The notes beneath the pieces are model-generated. The model worked only from the letters and a program-made list of their open reading frames with translations, was not told the DNA's origin and did not search any database. From assembly GCA_017979445.1 (NCBI GenBank), contig CM030718.1:25539021-25603020 (forward strand): a DNA stretch of 64,000 bases, written 5' to 3'. Numbering within the stretch: position 1 is the stretch's first letter; each line of letters begins with the position of its first letter. Shown in pieces: positions 1 to 13,466 of the stretch. Position numbers and translations under genes: made by a program. This stretch comes from Akebia trifoliata (taxonomy: Eukaryota > Streptophyta > Magnoliopsida > Ranunculales > Lardizabalaceae).

Positions 1-2995
1 AACTGTTATCATATTTCACTTCTAATTTATATGTCATAGATTAATTTGTCAATTAGCCGATTAATCAACATGTCCCTTAATCAAAGTATTTTATGAGTAT
101 TTGGTAAATTTCGAAGAGTTTTGTGACTTTTTTTTGTATCAATCATTATGATACGAAATATTATATAACGAAACAAAGAAAAAATATATTTTTTAAGATA
201 AGAGAAAACTACATAAAGTCATTAAAAAAATTATATCATTTTTTTAACGAGTTAGATTCTGATGACCCTTGAAAAATGACTCATGAAAAAATACATGATC
301 TCAAACAGTTAAACACAAAATTCAATGATTGAGATTTATTCGCAAGTTAAGAATATTCCAAATGTGTCAGGATCATGTGTTTTTTCATGGAGAGCGGATC
401 TTCTTTAGTGTTCATGGCCTAGATTTAATTTAATAAGAATAATAATTTTTTGACCTGATCCAAGGTTTTTAAAATGAACAATCACTAAAACTCCCAATTT
501 CACATGATGAGATTTTATTATTTTATTGACGTGACGCTCTATCAACCTTCCAAACACATTATAGAGAGTTATAGCGAAAAAGTATAACAAAAGATCCGCT
601 TCACTCCTCGTGAGTCCTTCGAAACTGAACCCTTTTTTTTAATGATTTTTATTTCTTGTTAGGGGAGAATCGACTTTATAATCCCAACCAAATGTAACGT
701 TGGATTCTATAATCAGATCAAGGCGAAGAATCAAATTCAAGAATCCAAACCAAATCCATTCATGAAACCCACCCCATTTAATAATGCGTTTAACCAAACA
801 GTCTGTCTTTTTCTTTAGGATGCTTCCGTACCCATTATTTCTCCATAGATCCACAGTACATTAATATGATAGATTGATATGATATTGGCAATAATTTACC
901 CTAGATGCAATTAGAGATAGATCACATTCATTTAATGTTGCTATGTGTCCTAATCACTCTCTTACTTTTGGATCTGTCCAAAATTTGATGACACGGATCC
1001 CAAGAATTTTCAATCATTTCAATGGTTAGAATCATCACATCACTCGTGCAACTATTGGGACCCACCCACCCACTCCATATTATATTTGCCACAATCATAA
1101 CAAGAAAACTTATTTAAAGGACCCTCGTGAAAGAATTTCTTTCTAAATAGTTCCTAAGTTTTTTAATGTAGGTTAATAAGACGTTTAGTGAACTTTTTCT
1201 TTCTAAATGGTCTCTCGATCTTGTCTTCCACATTTCTCATAATTGAATGCTTTAACCATTCAAACCCATTGTTTTTATCCAAAAATTGGATTTTTGACAT
1301 CTCAATCAAGTTTCGGATACTCCATTTTGTCGGAAAGAATTTAAGAAAAAAGAAGTCATTTTCAATAATTTTTTCAAATATTTTAAAAATATATGTAAAA
1401 AAATAAGATTTTTTGGAAAGAAATAGATCAAGAATGGTTCTTTTGGGAAGTCTTTATCTCAACTTTTTAGTCGATCTTTCCATGTATTTTAGTCAAAAAA
1501 AAAATTAGAAAATTGAAAATTGATAGATTTTACCATTGTCGGATTCACTACTTTTTATTTAAAAAGTGGTGAGCTTAATTGACAGTAAATAGTGGTGAGT
1601 TCAACCTTTAAAAATTGTGAACTCGACAAAGGACCATTAAGAAAGAAAAAGTTTACTAAATATCCTATCAAACTACCACTTATAACTTAGAGACTATTAA
1701 AAAGGAAACCCTTCCATGAGGGATCTTGCATAAATTTTTCTCATAATAATGGCATAAGGGTTTTACATATATCTAAAAAAGGTATAGTTGATTATCATAT
1801 CCAATCTGATACTCTTGAATCATGATGGAGGACTCGGGATATACTAAGGATTCAATTTGATTAGGATCCAAATATTGAGATCTAATAAAAACCTAATATG
1901 ATCCAATTCTTATTGGATCAGTTCCAAGTTCAGCCTGATCCTTATTGAATTGGTGCTAGATCAACTGCAAACTAACCTAAACCCGATCCATTTGAAGCCC
2001 TAGCTGTACCAAATATAATTTGATAAAACTTAGATTTGGTTGGCATTAGGTGAGTCTAATCAAACAAATAAAATGTACATAAAAAAAATTTGAAGGCCTC
2101 ATCCACCATCAAAAAGACCTCAAGATGTGTAAAATAAGATTTTGATATTTGTTAGGGATTTCAAGAACTTGTTTTACGAATAACGAGATCTTTTTTACGG
2201 TGGATGAGACTTAATAAGACCTTTTTTCCTCACTTTGTTAGTAAGGCTAGTCAGACTCTAATACATATATGTACTTCCACTAAATAACCTAACATTCCCA
2301 TTTCTCAAAGCCCACACCTAACTCACCTTGGAAAAGTAGAGAAGAGCATCAGAAAGGGGTAGAACTGTAAATTCAACAAAATGACAATTTTGTACTCCAA
2401 TAACAATAGAATCCTAAAATCTATACAAAAGAAAATAAACTATTAAATAATGGCAACCTTGTTATTCTCAAACCCTCGTCACAATTATTAAAAGAAAATC
2501 CCTCTAACGCCACCCACTAATTCATTCTAAAATGGCTAAAAAATAAGAGGGACGTACAGTACTTTGTTTTCTTTACCATATTTTAAGAGAGCTTATAATT
2601 CACACCACCTTTTATTATAGACCATTTGATAAATTTATGTATAACACACCATGAAATGTACAAAAGACACACCAAAATAGCTTATGTGGTAAATAATAAA
2701 AAATAAAAAAATAAAATAACAAGAAATGAGAAATTATATATTGAATAAGTAATAAGAATGAGAGGTATTAAAATTTATATCATTTTGGCTTCAAACTAAG
2801 TTTTTGTAAGATCATCTTCCTTACAATGTCATTAATCGTAGTAGAGTTCGACCTAGTTTTGAATGAATTGATGTAGTTTTTCTATTTTATGATATTACAA
2901 TATCAAACATTAAATGAATGGAGAAAGGTACATAAAAGCATATTGATTAGTGATTGTGGGGTCACAATTCATAATTGGATAGGGCACCAAGAGCC
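1..2995. other. AT-rich intergenic DNA, no gene seen
   Basis: No open frame here resembles a known protein, and the short frames are rich in F, I, K and N, as expected from random AT-rich DNA. Around 1790-2060 there is a degenerate repeat rich in 'gatcc/ggatc' words that recurs near 8460-8660 and 32000-32230, probably a decayed transposon. No RNA gene was recognised. Confidence 0.6.
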
Positions 2996-3312
2996 ACCAG
3001 GGGCGGAGCCAGGATTTTACCCATGTAGGGGCAAATATCATGGAATTTTTTTCTAGGGGTTTTATAGGAGCAATAGTGGTAGATTTCTTTATCTGTTGTT
3101 GTTATTTGTCGTAATAGCTTATGAATAATATAAATTTTTATTCTATTTTAACGAGGGAAAACTAAGAGTGGAAAATTTTTGTTAGGGCAATAGAGACGGA
3201 TTTCTCTATCCGTTGCTATTATTTGTCGTAAGAGCTCATAAATCCTTAGTATACTTTGAAATTCTTATGAGGGCAAGTGCCTCCATTGTCCCCACTATAA
3301 ATCTGCCCACGA
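2996..3312. repeat. Non-autonomous transposon relic, GGGGCGGAGCCAGG family, copy 1
   Basis: The left end reads aggggcggagccaggattt and the right end carries 'ggcaagtgcctcc...ccccactataaatctgccca'. The same two ends bracket a second copy at 61462-61668. The flanking word 'agagcc' occurs on both sides, a possible target-site duplication. The element has no coding capacity. The call rests on two related copies in the window plus the recurring end sequence. Confidence 0.6.
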
Positions 3313-3494
3313 GAGCCTCTACTCTTCAATCTCTTGAACTTAATATCAACCAATCTTAAATTGATTTATCTTTGTATGGTTTCGAATAGCCCTTCTAATC
3401 TGATGAGTAACTCAAATAGAAGAGTTCTTTGATTAAGAAAATAAGAAGAAAAGTAAAAAGATATGATCACTGGAAAAAAATACAAGGTTTGCAG

Positions 3495-3518
3495 TATATA
3501 TATATATATATATATATA
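3495..3518. repeat. (TA)n microsatellite
   Basis: Uninterrupted alternating TA tract of about 24 bases, in intergenic DNA upstream of the DVL-like gene. Confidence 0.9.
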
Positions 3519-3896
3519 AAATATTTAATATAAACGATCATCGTTGATATTAAATTGTTTCTTTTAATGGGTTATTATCGATAATGTCCTTTCGTGGCTT
3601 TTTTTTTTTTTTTTAATCTTATGTAGGCCACTATGAAGAGAAGTTTTTATGTAGAAATGTGAATTTCTATTTTAAATGGTGTGTGTTAATTATTAGTTCA
3701 AGGTTGATAAATAATTTAAGTTGTTCAAGGTGTAATAAGTAAAAGTTGGTGTGCCAATAGAATTTCTCATAAATTAATTGTTTGGTGTGCTAGTAACCTA
3801 TCTTAGATCACCTAGTATTAATGTTGCATTTATTTTAGGTGATAATTAATAAAATAAAATAAAAAATAACTGTCAATATCTGTGTCCACTCAATCT

Positions 3897-3906
3897 TATA
3901 TAAATA
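3897..3906 (+). promoter_or_regulatory. TATA box of the DVL-like peptide gene
   Basis: TATATAAATA lies 69 bases before the ATG at 3975, which leaves room for a transcription start about 30 bases downstream and a short leader. It is the only strong TATA-type motif just ahead of this gene. Placement is inferred from sequence and distance only. Confidence 0.6.
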
Positions 3907-3974
3907 GCACTAATCTTTCCCTTCCACATCCCTCTTACAGACATTAGAAGTGAGAGCAGTTGTAGTAGAAGAAA

Positions 3975-4145
3975 ATGGAGATGCAAGAAGACAACAAAAG
4001 CTTCTGCAGTCGGCACGTGCGAGACCCATGTAAGTCTTTTGGGCGAAGGTGTAGTCGGCTTGTGAAGGAACAGAGAGCAAAGTTCTACATACTCCGACGC
4101 TGTGTAACTATGCTCGTGTGTTGGCACGAGTGTGGAGATTCTTGA
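3975..4145 (+). CDS. DVL/ROTUNDIFOLIA-like (RTFL) small peptide
   Basis: A single uninterrupted frame encodes a 56-residue basic, Cys-rich peptide. Residues about 20-51 match the conserved RTFL/DVL region of plants: a [16 protein letters not shown] core followed by F-Y-I-L-R-R-C-V and the hydrophobic TMLVCW stretch. In this family overexpression alters organ shape, cell proliferation and trichome or inflorescence form, and the peptides associate with the plasma membrane; no enzymatic activity is known. The N-terminal 19 residues are variable, as usual for the family. Two Met codons occur at residues 1 and 3; I chose the first because it follows a 5' leader with a TATA box. The gene has no intron and is too short for a 60-residue ORF cut-off. 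An antisense frame over the same bases is a shadow. Confidence 0.9.
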   Translation: MEMQEDNKSFCSRHVRDPCKSFGRRCSRLVKEQRAKFYILRRCVTMLVCWHECGDS

Positions 4146-7100
4146 CACGTGCATTGTGCACTCAAGTATAGATCTATAAAGGAGTGTACATATACACCAA
4201 AGTACCAGAGAGAGAGAGAGAGAGAGTTCAAATTTGAGAAAATGTATTCTAATTTGAGAAAGTCATGAGTAAGAAATGTTTGTGAATTTTGGATTCTTGA
4301 TGTGGGTTATTTTTCTCTATTTATTTTTTTTTCTTAGATTTATATGGTATTATTAGTTGTGTAGCTTTGCATTAATTTGAATACTCTGAATCCTTCTTTC
4401 TTTTTTTCTACTTCTTTAGTTGGATCTGATGAACTCTGAAGGAGCTTTGATGAGAAAATTGGATACTTAGTTCGATTTTTTTTTCGGAATTCTTGAAGTG
4501 GGTTTTTTGTGATTTAATCATCTTTGTTCTTAATTCAAACGAGGATAATTGGAGTTTTTTTTTTTTTTTTTTCTAATTTTATCTTGATTCAAGAACTGGA
4601 TTTTTCTTAGCAAATCCACTCTTCACTAAAAGGGTGTGCATGATTGCATGAAAATGCTTTCTTGGGAAAATTAATTTCCTAGGAAAATGCATTCACCCAT
4701 GTTTGATATAATAGAGAGAGAGAGATGGTTTTAGTTTAAGAGGTAACTGTGAGAGAAATACATTAGGATTTTTTTTCCCTTAAACAAGGAAATCATTTTA
4801 TTAAGGGATTGAGTGGGGAAGAAGAGAAAATTATTTTCTCAGGAAAAATGATTTTTTCTAGAAAATCATTTTATCACATGTTCTTGAGAAAATCATCTTC
4901 CCACACAATCTCACTACCTTTTATTATTTAAGATGTTACAGTATTTTCCAAATATTTATTCTAAGTGCCAAATATTTTCCTTATAATAATCCAATATTTC
5001 GTTTTCAACTAGATAATAATATAAGCCACTCTTAATAATTTCGTGGGTGATAAGATTGTAGGGCAAGGAAACCCATATCTACCTAAAGAAAATAGGCAGC
5101 CATGGGACCCAACCACCTAATGTGAAGTTATATACATGGTGATGAACATATTTTTCTTTTTTTTTTTAAATAATGGTATCCTTGTAGATAATGGACTGGC
5201 CTGTATATGGGCTTTGCCTAATCCAAGGATTAGTCTTGGGGCACGTGCAACGCTTGCATATCACATGCACCAGGTAAGTAAAAGTGCGCTCTCATGAGTG
5301 ATTGTTGAGCAACTAATGCTCGTACTGAGTATCGAACTCACGACCTACATGCATTAACCGCTTATCGGTTTGATATTGCTACATCGAACTTAATTAGCAT
5401 AACACAAGAAATTTATCTTTGGGATACATGTTCTATCCTAACTGTTGGATTTCGTATTTTAAACGATGGGAGTGAGAGAGCAATTTTTCATAAATCCCAA
5501 TCCATTAATTTAAGTCTTTATCTTTTATTTTCATCATTTTAATCCATATGCTTTTTAATCTTTATCTACCGTAGATCTATAATGGCTTGTATTTCTCCCA
5601 TATAATTTTAAAAACTTAAAATATTAAAAGATAAAAAAAAAAAGGCTAATGGTGCACCTTGGTGATTGATTATCCTTTTATGGTATCAGATTGTTTTGTC
5701 TTAGCGATAACCAAAGGATTACTACGTTAATTAAGATTCATTAGTTAGAGATGAATCCTTAATATAGATTGATGTTATTCAAGAAAGGATAATAATAATA
5801 ATAATAATAATAAATCATATCGAAATTATAGATTGATGGTATCAGAAACATTGTTTATTTCCATCATATATATGATCTGATTGATCTTGATCCTAGCTTT
5901 TACGCCCCATATTAAGTTGTCTCTTCTGTCCTAATCTTTATGAGAATATGATTCGGTGTATCAATATACAACTTAATATAATTCATTATAATATTAATCT
6001 CTATTTTTTATGATGATTTTATGTAATATAAATAATAAAAAATCACATCATTTAATCGATCGTAGAAATCTATGATAACACTTTGATGATAAAAATAATT
6101 TTTATTTCAAAATCTAATAGTTTGTCTTTCATATAAAAAAATCTTACAATAAATTTAGTAAATTCTTTTAAATATTTGGTTAGTTTGGTAAATTTAGTAG
6201 AGAAAACAGTATTTCCAAGAATCATAAACCTACTTTGACCAGTCTCAAACGGAAATTCCAAAAGGCCACCGAAACCCAACAACAAATGATTGAGGATCCC
6301 GAGTCGAACCGGGAAACGGGCCAATTTCAAATTATCAAGAGTAATTCAAAATAGCGCGATATAATATCAAGTAATTAGAGACCCACACATCTCGATAAAT
6401 TGAAAATAAATTAAAATATCGGTCTTGGATACCTGAACCGGTTTTCAGTGACCCGACAAGGAGAATCCTTAAAACAGCGTGACTTTGTACAGCCTCACAG
6501 CTCACCATAAGTACCCCCTCGTGCGGTCTACTCCTCCTTTTATTACTCAAGTGGGGACCAAAGAACTATAACCCCTAATTTCATATTTAATTACTGAAAT
6601 GCCACATAGTTTGTATGAAAATATGGAAAAAACATTTGTACAGGCCATGTTAAATAATGGATGAAAAGTCAAGGGTAATTTGGTAAAGTGGGACCCTTAG
6701 AAGGCAGACACGTGGGTAGTGCTGACACGTTTGAATTATTGGGTTGTGGTGTCACGTCAATTGCAGGTGTGGGTGGTACGTATGGAAGTGGGGTACAAAA
6801 GGATAAGGAGTTAATGATAATGGTGTTGCACGTGTGCTGCTTCATAGGGATCTGTTACTACTCACGTGTGTGAGATTGTGTGGTGGACTGAGGACTCTCA
6901 GTCTGACGACAGAGATGAAAAGCGTAATAGAGAATCTAAGACTCAGGTTTCACCTTCAAATTTATGACCTTTTGTTAAGAGTCCTCCAATAACATAATAA
7001 TAAACGGTTGAGATTTGATGATATTTGTTAAGAAAACGGTTTTCTAGGAATATTTAGTACCTGTTTGAAATGGATTCGGGGGAGGAGTTATTTCGTTTTT

Positions 7101-7477
7101 GGCATTAAAAAGTGGTTTTAGAATTCGAATGATTAGTTGGTAAAAATTTGAGAAGCACTTCTTGCTTTTACTGAGAAGCTGGTCAAACTCACTTTTCAGA
7201 TTCTGTGTTTGTTGAAATTTGATTGAAGTTAAAAGGTTATACCTATAATTATTCAGTTAGTGATTAAAATATAGAGTTTTGATGAATGCACACGGTTATG
7301 GTATGCGGATAGGTATGTAGCTGACGTGGCAAGGGTACAGAACCATAGATGTTTTTCTTTGAGATACACAAGAAAAAGATGTGTGATTTTGTATCTAAAA
7401 TATATCTAAAAATGAATAACATATTAAGTAAATGATAATAGAAAAAATGAAAACTTATAATATAATTATGAGAATAA
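4146..7477. other. Intergenic DNA with simple repeats and transposon relics, no gene seen
   Basis: A (GA)n tract at about 4209-4226 probably lies in the 3' part of the peptide gene. Around 5190-5400 there is a relic whose end reads like an inverted tRNA B-box region ('gagtatcgaactcacgacc'), suggesting a SINE. A (TAA)n tract lies near 5789-5811. The open frames at 6070-6873 show no recognisable domain or codon bias, so I do not call them. Confidence 0.5.
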
Positions 7478-7655
7478 GAATAATGTTGAAGTGACCTCAA
7501 GATTATACCTTATATCGCACTTTCTTGGCGTGGAAATGTGTAGGAACCATAGATGCTTTTTCACTCTTATCTTGATGAAAGGTATTTATGGTTCTTATAC
7601 ACTTACACGTCGAGAAAGTGTGATATGAGATCACTCTAGCAGGACTCTAATTATA
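7478..7655. repeat. Fold-back element, family F1, copy 1
   Basis: The left arm (tgacctcaagatta...cgcactttcttggcgtgg...aaccatagatgc) pairs with the right arm (...atttatggttcttatac...cgtcgagaaagtgtgata...gagatcactc). A related copy with the same arms lies at 12467-12645. No coding capacity is visible. The nearly full-length palindrome suggests a MITE or fold-back transposon. Confidence 0.7.
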
Positions 7656-10200
7656 AATAAGTCTAAGAAGTTGTTTTTAAAAATGCATCTCCCGCCAAAG
7701 GATGATTTTATAATCATTCTTATACCAAAAGAACATAAAATAGACGTTTTTCCTATAGAAGTGCATCCACAAAATGCACCTCATTCCCGAATAAGGCCTT
7801 GTAGATTAGATATAGAAGTCATGTACCTTAATTAAGAGTTAAGAGAAGTGTTATTAAAAACATTTTACTTATTATTTAAATTCTATGATTAAATCAACTC
7901 TTAATCAAATGGAGAATTATGTGTGAATCCCAATGAATAATTTAATTATATTCTCAAATCATCATTGTAGGGGAAAATTAACGATAACTCGAGATGTATG
8001 GCATGAATTGTCGAGCTCTCGTCCTAATCAATTGTACTTAACTTGTTATTAATTTTAAGTTGGAATCTCATATCATACTTATCTCGAGGTGATATGTGGT
8101 TGTGAAAGCTCAAGGTGAGAAAAAAATTTAAAAAAAAAAAAAAATTATATATCCTCACAATCAATATCATCATACCCATGGTTTATTAAAGGCTCCTTTC
8201 TCTTCTGAGTTGTATAAAAAATATGGAAAAAAAATGTAAGAATATATTTTTCTGTCTACTCCATGAATTCCATATATGACAATAACTTTCATGGGAACAT
8301 AAATAAATTATTGACATTGTCTAGACCTTATTTTAAAGAAAAATTAAATCATCTCATCTTTTCTAAACAAGTTTCCATTTGTAATCAACAGTCGACACCC
8401 GTACTTCTTAATCTTTCAAAATGTATTTGAAGAAATAAATTTCTTCTATTGGTATTTTGGCTCATGGAATTACTTAATCCCAAGTCGGATCTGGTTGGAA
8501 CTAATGAAAATCAACTTGGACTCAACCTAATTTAGCTTGATTTTGCACCATGGACATTGATCCGTGCTTGACTCTACCAAAACTTGATCTTAACTCAGGT
8601 TTTGGGATCACTTGGGATAACCTAATCCCGAATCGGGATCTAATCTCAATCTGATTCCAATATCAAGATTCATATTAGGTGATGTAAGTACACTTTGTAA
8701 AATTACCCGATTATTCTTTTCTAATCTTTAAATTTTTAAAATGAATGATTATAGTGTCCAATAGTAATAGAAATCAAAAATTAAAAAACTAGTGCTATAT
8801 GTATCCAAATTCCAAACAACCTAGACAGTAAGTTCTCTATCATTCTTTTTTTCTTCTTTGTTCTTTAACAAGAAGGCTAATTCTCAAGATATGGCTGTCT
8901 CTCCCTTCCCACGTGTTAGTATCTTTGTCCAATGATAATGGTCCCTAGAAGAACCCTTAAAATGTAACTACATAGATAACAATTAGCCCACGATATGCGA
9001 CGTGTTGCTCTACGATTGGATCTATCTTAGTTGGGCACAATTTTCATGGGTCCACTATAACTTCCTTACTAAGAAGAGTAAAGAGACAAGTGAGCAATGT
9101 AATGGGGGTACATGATAAGCCCTTCGACAAGATAGATACCTACAAGCAACATTAAGATGTGTTACTTACCAATCTAGTGTCCATTTATATTGGCAGACCA
9201 ACCAAAATGTCCCCAAAACTAAATTTCATTAAGGAAAGACTACCCTTTTCTTCATCTTTTTCTTTATTTAACTTATGTGTTGGTCTGGTCCATAATGGTT
9301 TGAGTATCAAAGTTTGCAAAACCAAAACCAAACACAAAATCCAAAAGGGTTGAAAGTAATAGCAAGTAGGGACATATTAAGCTCCAATTTCATGTGGGCT
9401 GTGGGGTTGTCCCCTCTATGAAGTGTGTTAGTCTAAATAGCTTGAATTGTCCACCAAACATGTCCACATACACACACCCATACAAGAACACTATAATATG
9501 AATAGTCCCCATCTTGCATTCCATGCCTTTTCCCTCCTTTTGCTCTAATTTTTTAAAGACTCATTTAATGTTTGGTTTTTCTTGTCATTAAAATTGAAAT
9601 TTAAGGGTATTTTGGTCATATTAATTGTTTACTTTTGTACATTTTTTTTTCCCTTTTTAAAGCGCGAACTCAAGCAACTTTCAAATTTGGCAAAGTTGCA
9701 AATATGCGACTCTTGTGACTCCAACACTCACCTAAATTAAACGTGTTTGGTTTGGATTGTTAGATTCTGATTTTAGATTGTCGGAATCAGATTTTTGAAA
9801 TTTATTTCAAAATCTTGACTAGGTAAATTATATTTTGGGAATTGATTTCAGAATCTAGAATTAAATTCTCATTATACATTTAAGCGCAACAATGTCATTT
9901 GAACCGAAAAAAGTAAGGCAGATTCAAGAAACACAAGAAATTATTCCTGCCCCATTTTATTTTATTTTTTGGTCAATATATTAGTTATTTTGATTATGGG
10001 AGAATATATTTATAATGTGAACCAAAAGTAAAATCAGATTATAGAATTGGATCAAGTATCAGATTCTAGAACACAAAACAAACGCTCGAACAGTTCAAAT
10101 TATTCTTTTAGCAATCTTATCCCAAAAAACCATATTTCTCATATATGTAATTCCGACATAAACTTAGAATTACCTTATAATTGTACTCCCACAGAGTTTA
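7656..10200. other. Intergenic AT-rich DNA, no gene seen
   Basis: Only short frames without recognisable domains. The 64-codon frame at 9159-9353 has no family resemblance. The stretch near 8460-8660, rich in 'gatctt/aacttgatc' words, resembles those near 1790-2060 and 32000-32230 and is probably a degenerate repeat. Confidence 0.5.
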
Positions 10201-10201
10201 T

Positions 10202-10425
10202 AGAGTAAGTCTAGCTTAGTAAGATGGTCTTTGAGTTCACCTTGTGGCATCCAAAAACATGATGCGATGCCACGTGAATGTAGATGACAAAATTATATGA
10301 AGATTGAAGGGAAAAAAAAAACTTAACTTACAAGAGATTATTTTTCACTATTAAATTTTAATTTTAAATTTAGGAGTTTGATAGTAGTGGTAACCGTCCA
10401 TTTTCAAAACCTTGGTGAAAACCCA
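10202..10425. repeat. Dispersed repeat, family F2, copy 1
   Basis: Shares an ordered set of words with copies at about 13960-14120, 14640-14860 and 40850-41100: 'agtaagtctag', 'ttgagttcaccttgtggcatcc', 'aaaaacatgat', 'gatgccac', 'ttaaattttaattttaaattt' and 'ccattttcaaaaccttgg'. It has no ORF. Four diverged copies in 64 kb indicate an old non-autonomous transposon. Confidence 0.65.
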
Positions 10426-10510
10426 AAATAAAAATAAAAGTTGATTTTATTTTTTCTTGAATATGAGTTTAGTAAGGGAAGTGTATCTCTAGTTTATATT
10501 ATTCTATAAT

Positions 10511-10747
10511 GAATCTTGATAATCTAACTACCCCATGTAGCACAGTCAATCGACTCTCCTGACATGATATGTTCGAAAATCGTAGATCTATACGTCTCAA
10601 GATATAAAATTGCACATCCCCATAAAAATGTGTATCCCAAGGGACAATGTATCCCAAAGTGTATAAATCTATGATTCTCAAACTTGTCATGTCAAGAGAG
10701 TCAATTGAATGTACCACGTGGAGTAGTCAAATTATCACGATTCTTCT
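10511..10747. repeat. Fold-back element, family F3, copy 1
   Basis: The arms pair around a centre near 10628: left 'gataatctaactaccccatg...tcaatcgactctcctgacatg...atcgtagatctatacg' against right 'tatgattctcaaacttgtcatgtcaagagagtcaattga...cacgtggagtagtcaaattatcac'. The same structure recurs at 14178-14405. The short frame called here on the minus strand is a by-product. Confidence 0.7.
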
Positions 10748-12466
10748 AGATTAGATATAATCTAAAAATTGATAGAGAATTCTCTTATAAATATTAAATT
10801 GATTCACATATTTACCCCTTTGAATTTGAAAAATAACACCCTCACCCATCCCTGATCCCTGAACACAAATGCACGGAAGCTTTAAATACCATCGACCCAG
10901 AGAAGCTACCTCAAACCCAGTTTTAGAATTCACGTGAAGAAGTGTGAACATGGAGAAACTAAAAACAGTCAAACAAAACACCATATACGCTGGCTGGCTC
11001 TCAAATCATGTCAGAGAGAGAGAGAGAGTCGGCAGACTTGTCAACCTAAGAATCCTAGAATGACAGTGCAGGGATGTTATCTGGAGCAAAGTTAGTTTCT
11101 CACATATTGGGCAACAACAAAACTGTCTTTCATCTCTGTACACTGGCAGTCCAGGATTCAGTCTCTGAACCTACAACGGATGGTGATGATTCACAATAAT
11201 AAATAAAATCATTTGGTCAGATCCTCGAGTCACTAAGTGGTTATCAGTATTTAGAATAAAATCTGACAAAAAAAGTTTTTGTTGAATTAATCGATGCAAA
11301 GCATGAGGCCCAACGTGCGTGGCAGAGAGATGGTTGAGCCTTTTCAAGCATGTCGGCAATCCCCACTCCCCCTCTAAAAGATTCATTTGACTTCATCATA
11401 TTAGTCCAAGAATGACAAATTTACCATTTTACCTATTTATGTTTTCATGTAAGCATTTTAACCTATCTTTGGAGTTTAAGAGCTGTGTGATTGAGAATGG
11501 CAAATGGGTGGGAAAATAATTTACTCTGAAAATGTGATTTCTTGGTGCATGATTAAATATTTTCCCTAAAATTCATTCCCTTCCAAGCATAGAGAAAATT
11601 ATTTTTCCACCTCATAGTAAGTCTGCAACTTGGGCGGGCTAACTCAAGTTCAACCCAATTTTAGAAGTTCAATTATGGGTTCAGCTCGGGTTAATGAGCT
11701 CAAGCCTGATGGTTATGTTGAGTTGAGCTTGGATTGAGGGTTCTATAACTTGGGTTAAGCTTGGGTTTACCCTCCAACCTGCCCAGGTTGCAATCCCACC
11801 TCATAGCCCCTCTCGATTATCCCTAGGGTAGGTTCAGAATTAATTGAGCCCTAACCCAATCTTAAAGATTTGGGCTAACTCTACCTTAGATCATCCCTAA
11901 CCATTATCAGGTAGTAAGCCCTATCCCAACCTTAAAAGGCTTGAGCCAAATGAAAATGTCATAATGTTGAATTAGAAATTTCAGAAATATCAACTGTGAA
12001 ATTGGTGATAAAATCAAAATTTCACGAGTAAATTGTCAACATAGAGGGAACTTAACTTGTAATCGAGTGAGTCTAACCTAATCTTACATTTTTCAAGAGA
12101 GTAAACCTCACATAGAAAAACATTCACTATCAAGCACTAGCACAACCAGGATTTGACGGTTGAAAATTATTGAACATGGCCCTATCTTTGTGATCTCATT
12201 GTAAAAGTCCTAAACCCTCTTCTTCTTTTTTTTCCGGAGCGGGCTAGTAGTATAACGGCTTAATTAATACCACAACCCTAGCGATGTTTATGGACGGGTT
12301 CAAATTGGCCTTGGATAAGCTCTAACCTAGTCCAAAAGAGGTGTGTTATACCTTAGGGCTTAGATGAATCCTGACCCCTATCGGACCTAAGTCACCTAAG
12401 CCCAAGCCTAATGCATTTGGGCCAAGTTGGAGTTGATTTTTGAGTTTTATAAAAATATAAAGAATC
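10748..12466. other. Intergenic DNA, no gene seen
   Basis: No recognised coding or RNA gene. A (GA)n tract lies near 11013-11028. The stretch at about 11630-11950 is rich in 'caaccc/gggttg' and 'aactcaagtt' words and looks like a decayed repeat. Confidence 0.5.
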
Positions 12467-12645
12467 ATGTTGGAGTGACCTCCAGATTAAACCTCACATC
12501 GCACATCTTGACGGGAAAGTGTGTAGGAATCATAAATGCTTTTTAACTCATATCTCAATGAAAAGCATCTATGGTTCCTACGCACTTTCATGTTAGGATG
12601 TGCAATATGAGGTACAATCTTGAGGCCACTTCAGCATTATTCAAA
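12467..12645. repeat. Fold-back element, family F1, copy 2
   Basis: The arms 'tgttggagtgacctccagatta...cacatcgcacatcttgacg...aatcataaatgc' and 'gcatctatggttcctacgcac...ggatgtgcaatatgagg...cttgaggccacttcagca' pair with each other and match copy 1 at 7478-7655. Confidence 0.7.
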
Positions 12646-13466
12646 TATAATTTCATGCATTTTTAGAAGTTCTTTTGAACTATTTTATGCTAGTTTTCAA
12701 CAAAATAGGGATTAAATCTTCATATCGGTTAGAAAAATGATAAAGATGAGAGTAAATTTGTTATTTTTTATTATTTATTTTCTATTACAAAATTATATAT
12801 CTAAAATTACATATGATATGCATACATACAAAATGGTGGAACTGTGAAAGTCATGCCGAAATGGGTATCGATAAGCCCTAGCCCATCCTAAATTTAATGG
12901 GCTAGACAATTTTGAATGTGACCCTACATTTGTGTGCTCAAGATCAAGATCGGGGTTCAATGGACCCCGAATTATCCTTATGGGTACCAAATTGCTTAGG
13001 CCTTCAATCTCCCCAAACTCTTATTAGTGATGATGAATAGTTGTTGCTTTGTTTTTTCCATTGAACTTGTGACTACATTTCAACAATCAAGTCAATTTTC
13101 ATTTCTACATAATATAAGGATTTTGTTTAATTAGAATTGCATACATTCCCTTGTTGTTTGTTTATAAGTTTTCAAAATGATTGGTTGAATCGTTTGGTGT
13201 TTTGCTTAATTATATACTAATGTTTAGGGACGCTCACACTTATCTTCTTAGAGACTTCGTGCACAGCCTTTTCTACATGGTTATCGTATTTCAACAAAAT
13301 ATCATGGTCTATCTAATCGAATATGCATTCGTTTGTTTGGAGAACACGTCCACCATCCTTTTTGCACCCCAAATTTTGGGTTATCTCTTGATGAGATAAT
13401 TCCATCAATAATCTTTTTCATGCGTTGTTGTTGTAAGAGTCCATGAGCCTAATTCAACCTCGCAAA

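Noticed and set aside
3873..4154. 93-codon antisense frame
   Set aside because: It is the shadow of the DVL/RTFL gene on the opposite strand, which has a clear family match.
6290..6320. T-arm-like word (cccggttcgactcggg on the minus strand) suggesting a tRNA
   Set aside because: No matching acceptor stem, D arm or anticodon arm in the neighbouring bases.
10980..11030. Possible miR160-like sequence (ctggctggctctc)
   Set aside because: Only partial similarity to the mature sequence and no pairing star strand was found nearby.
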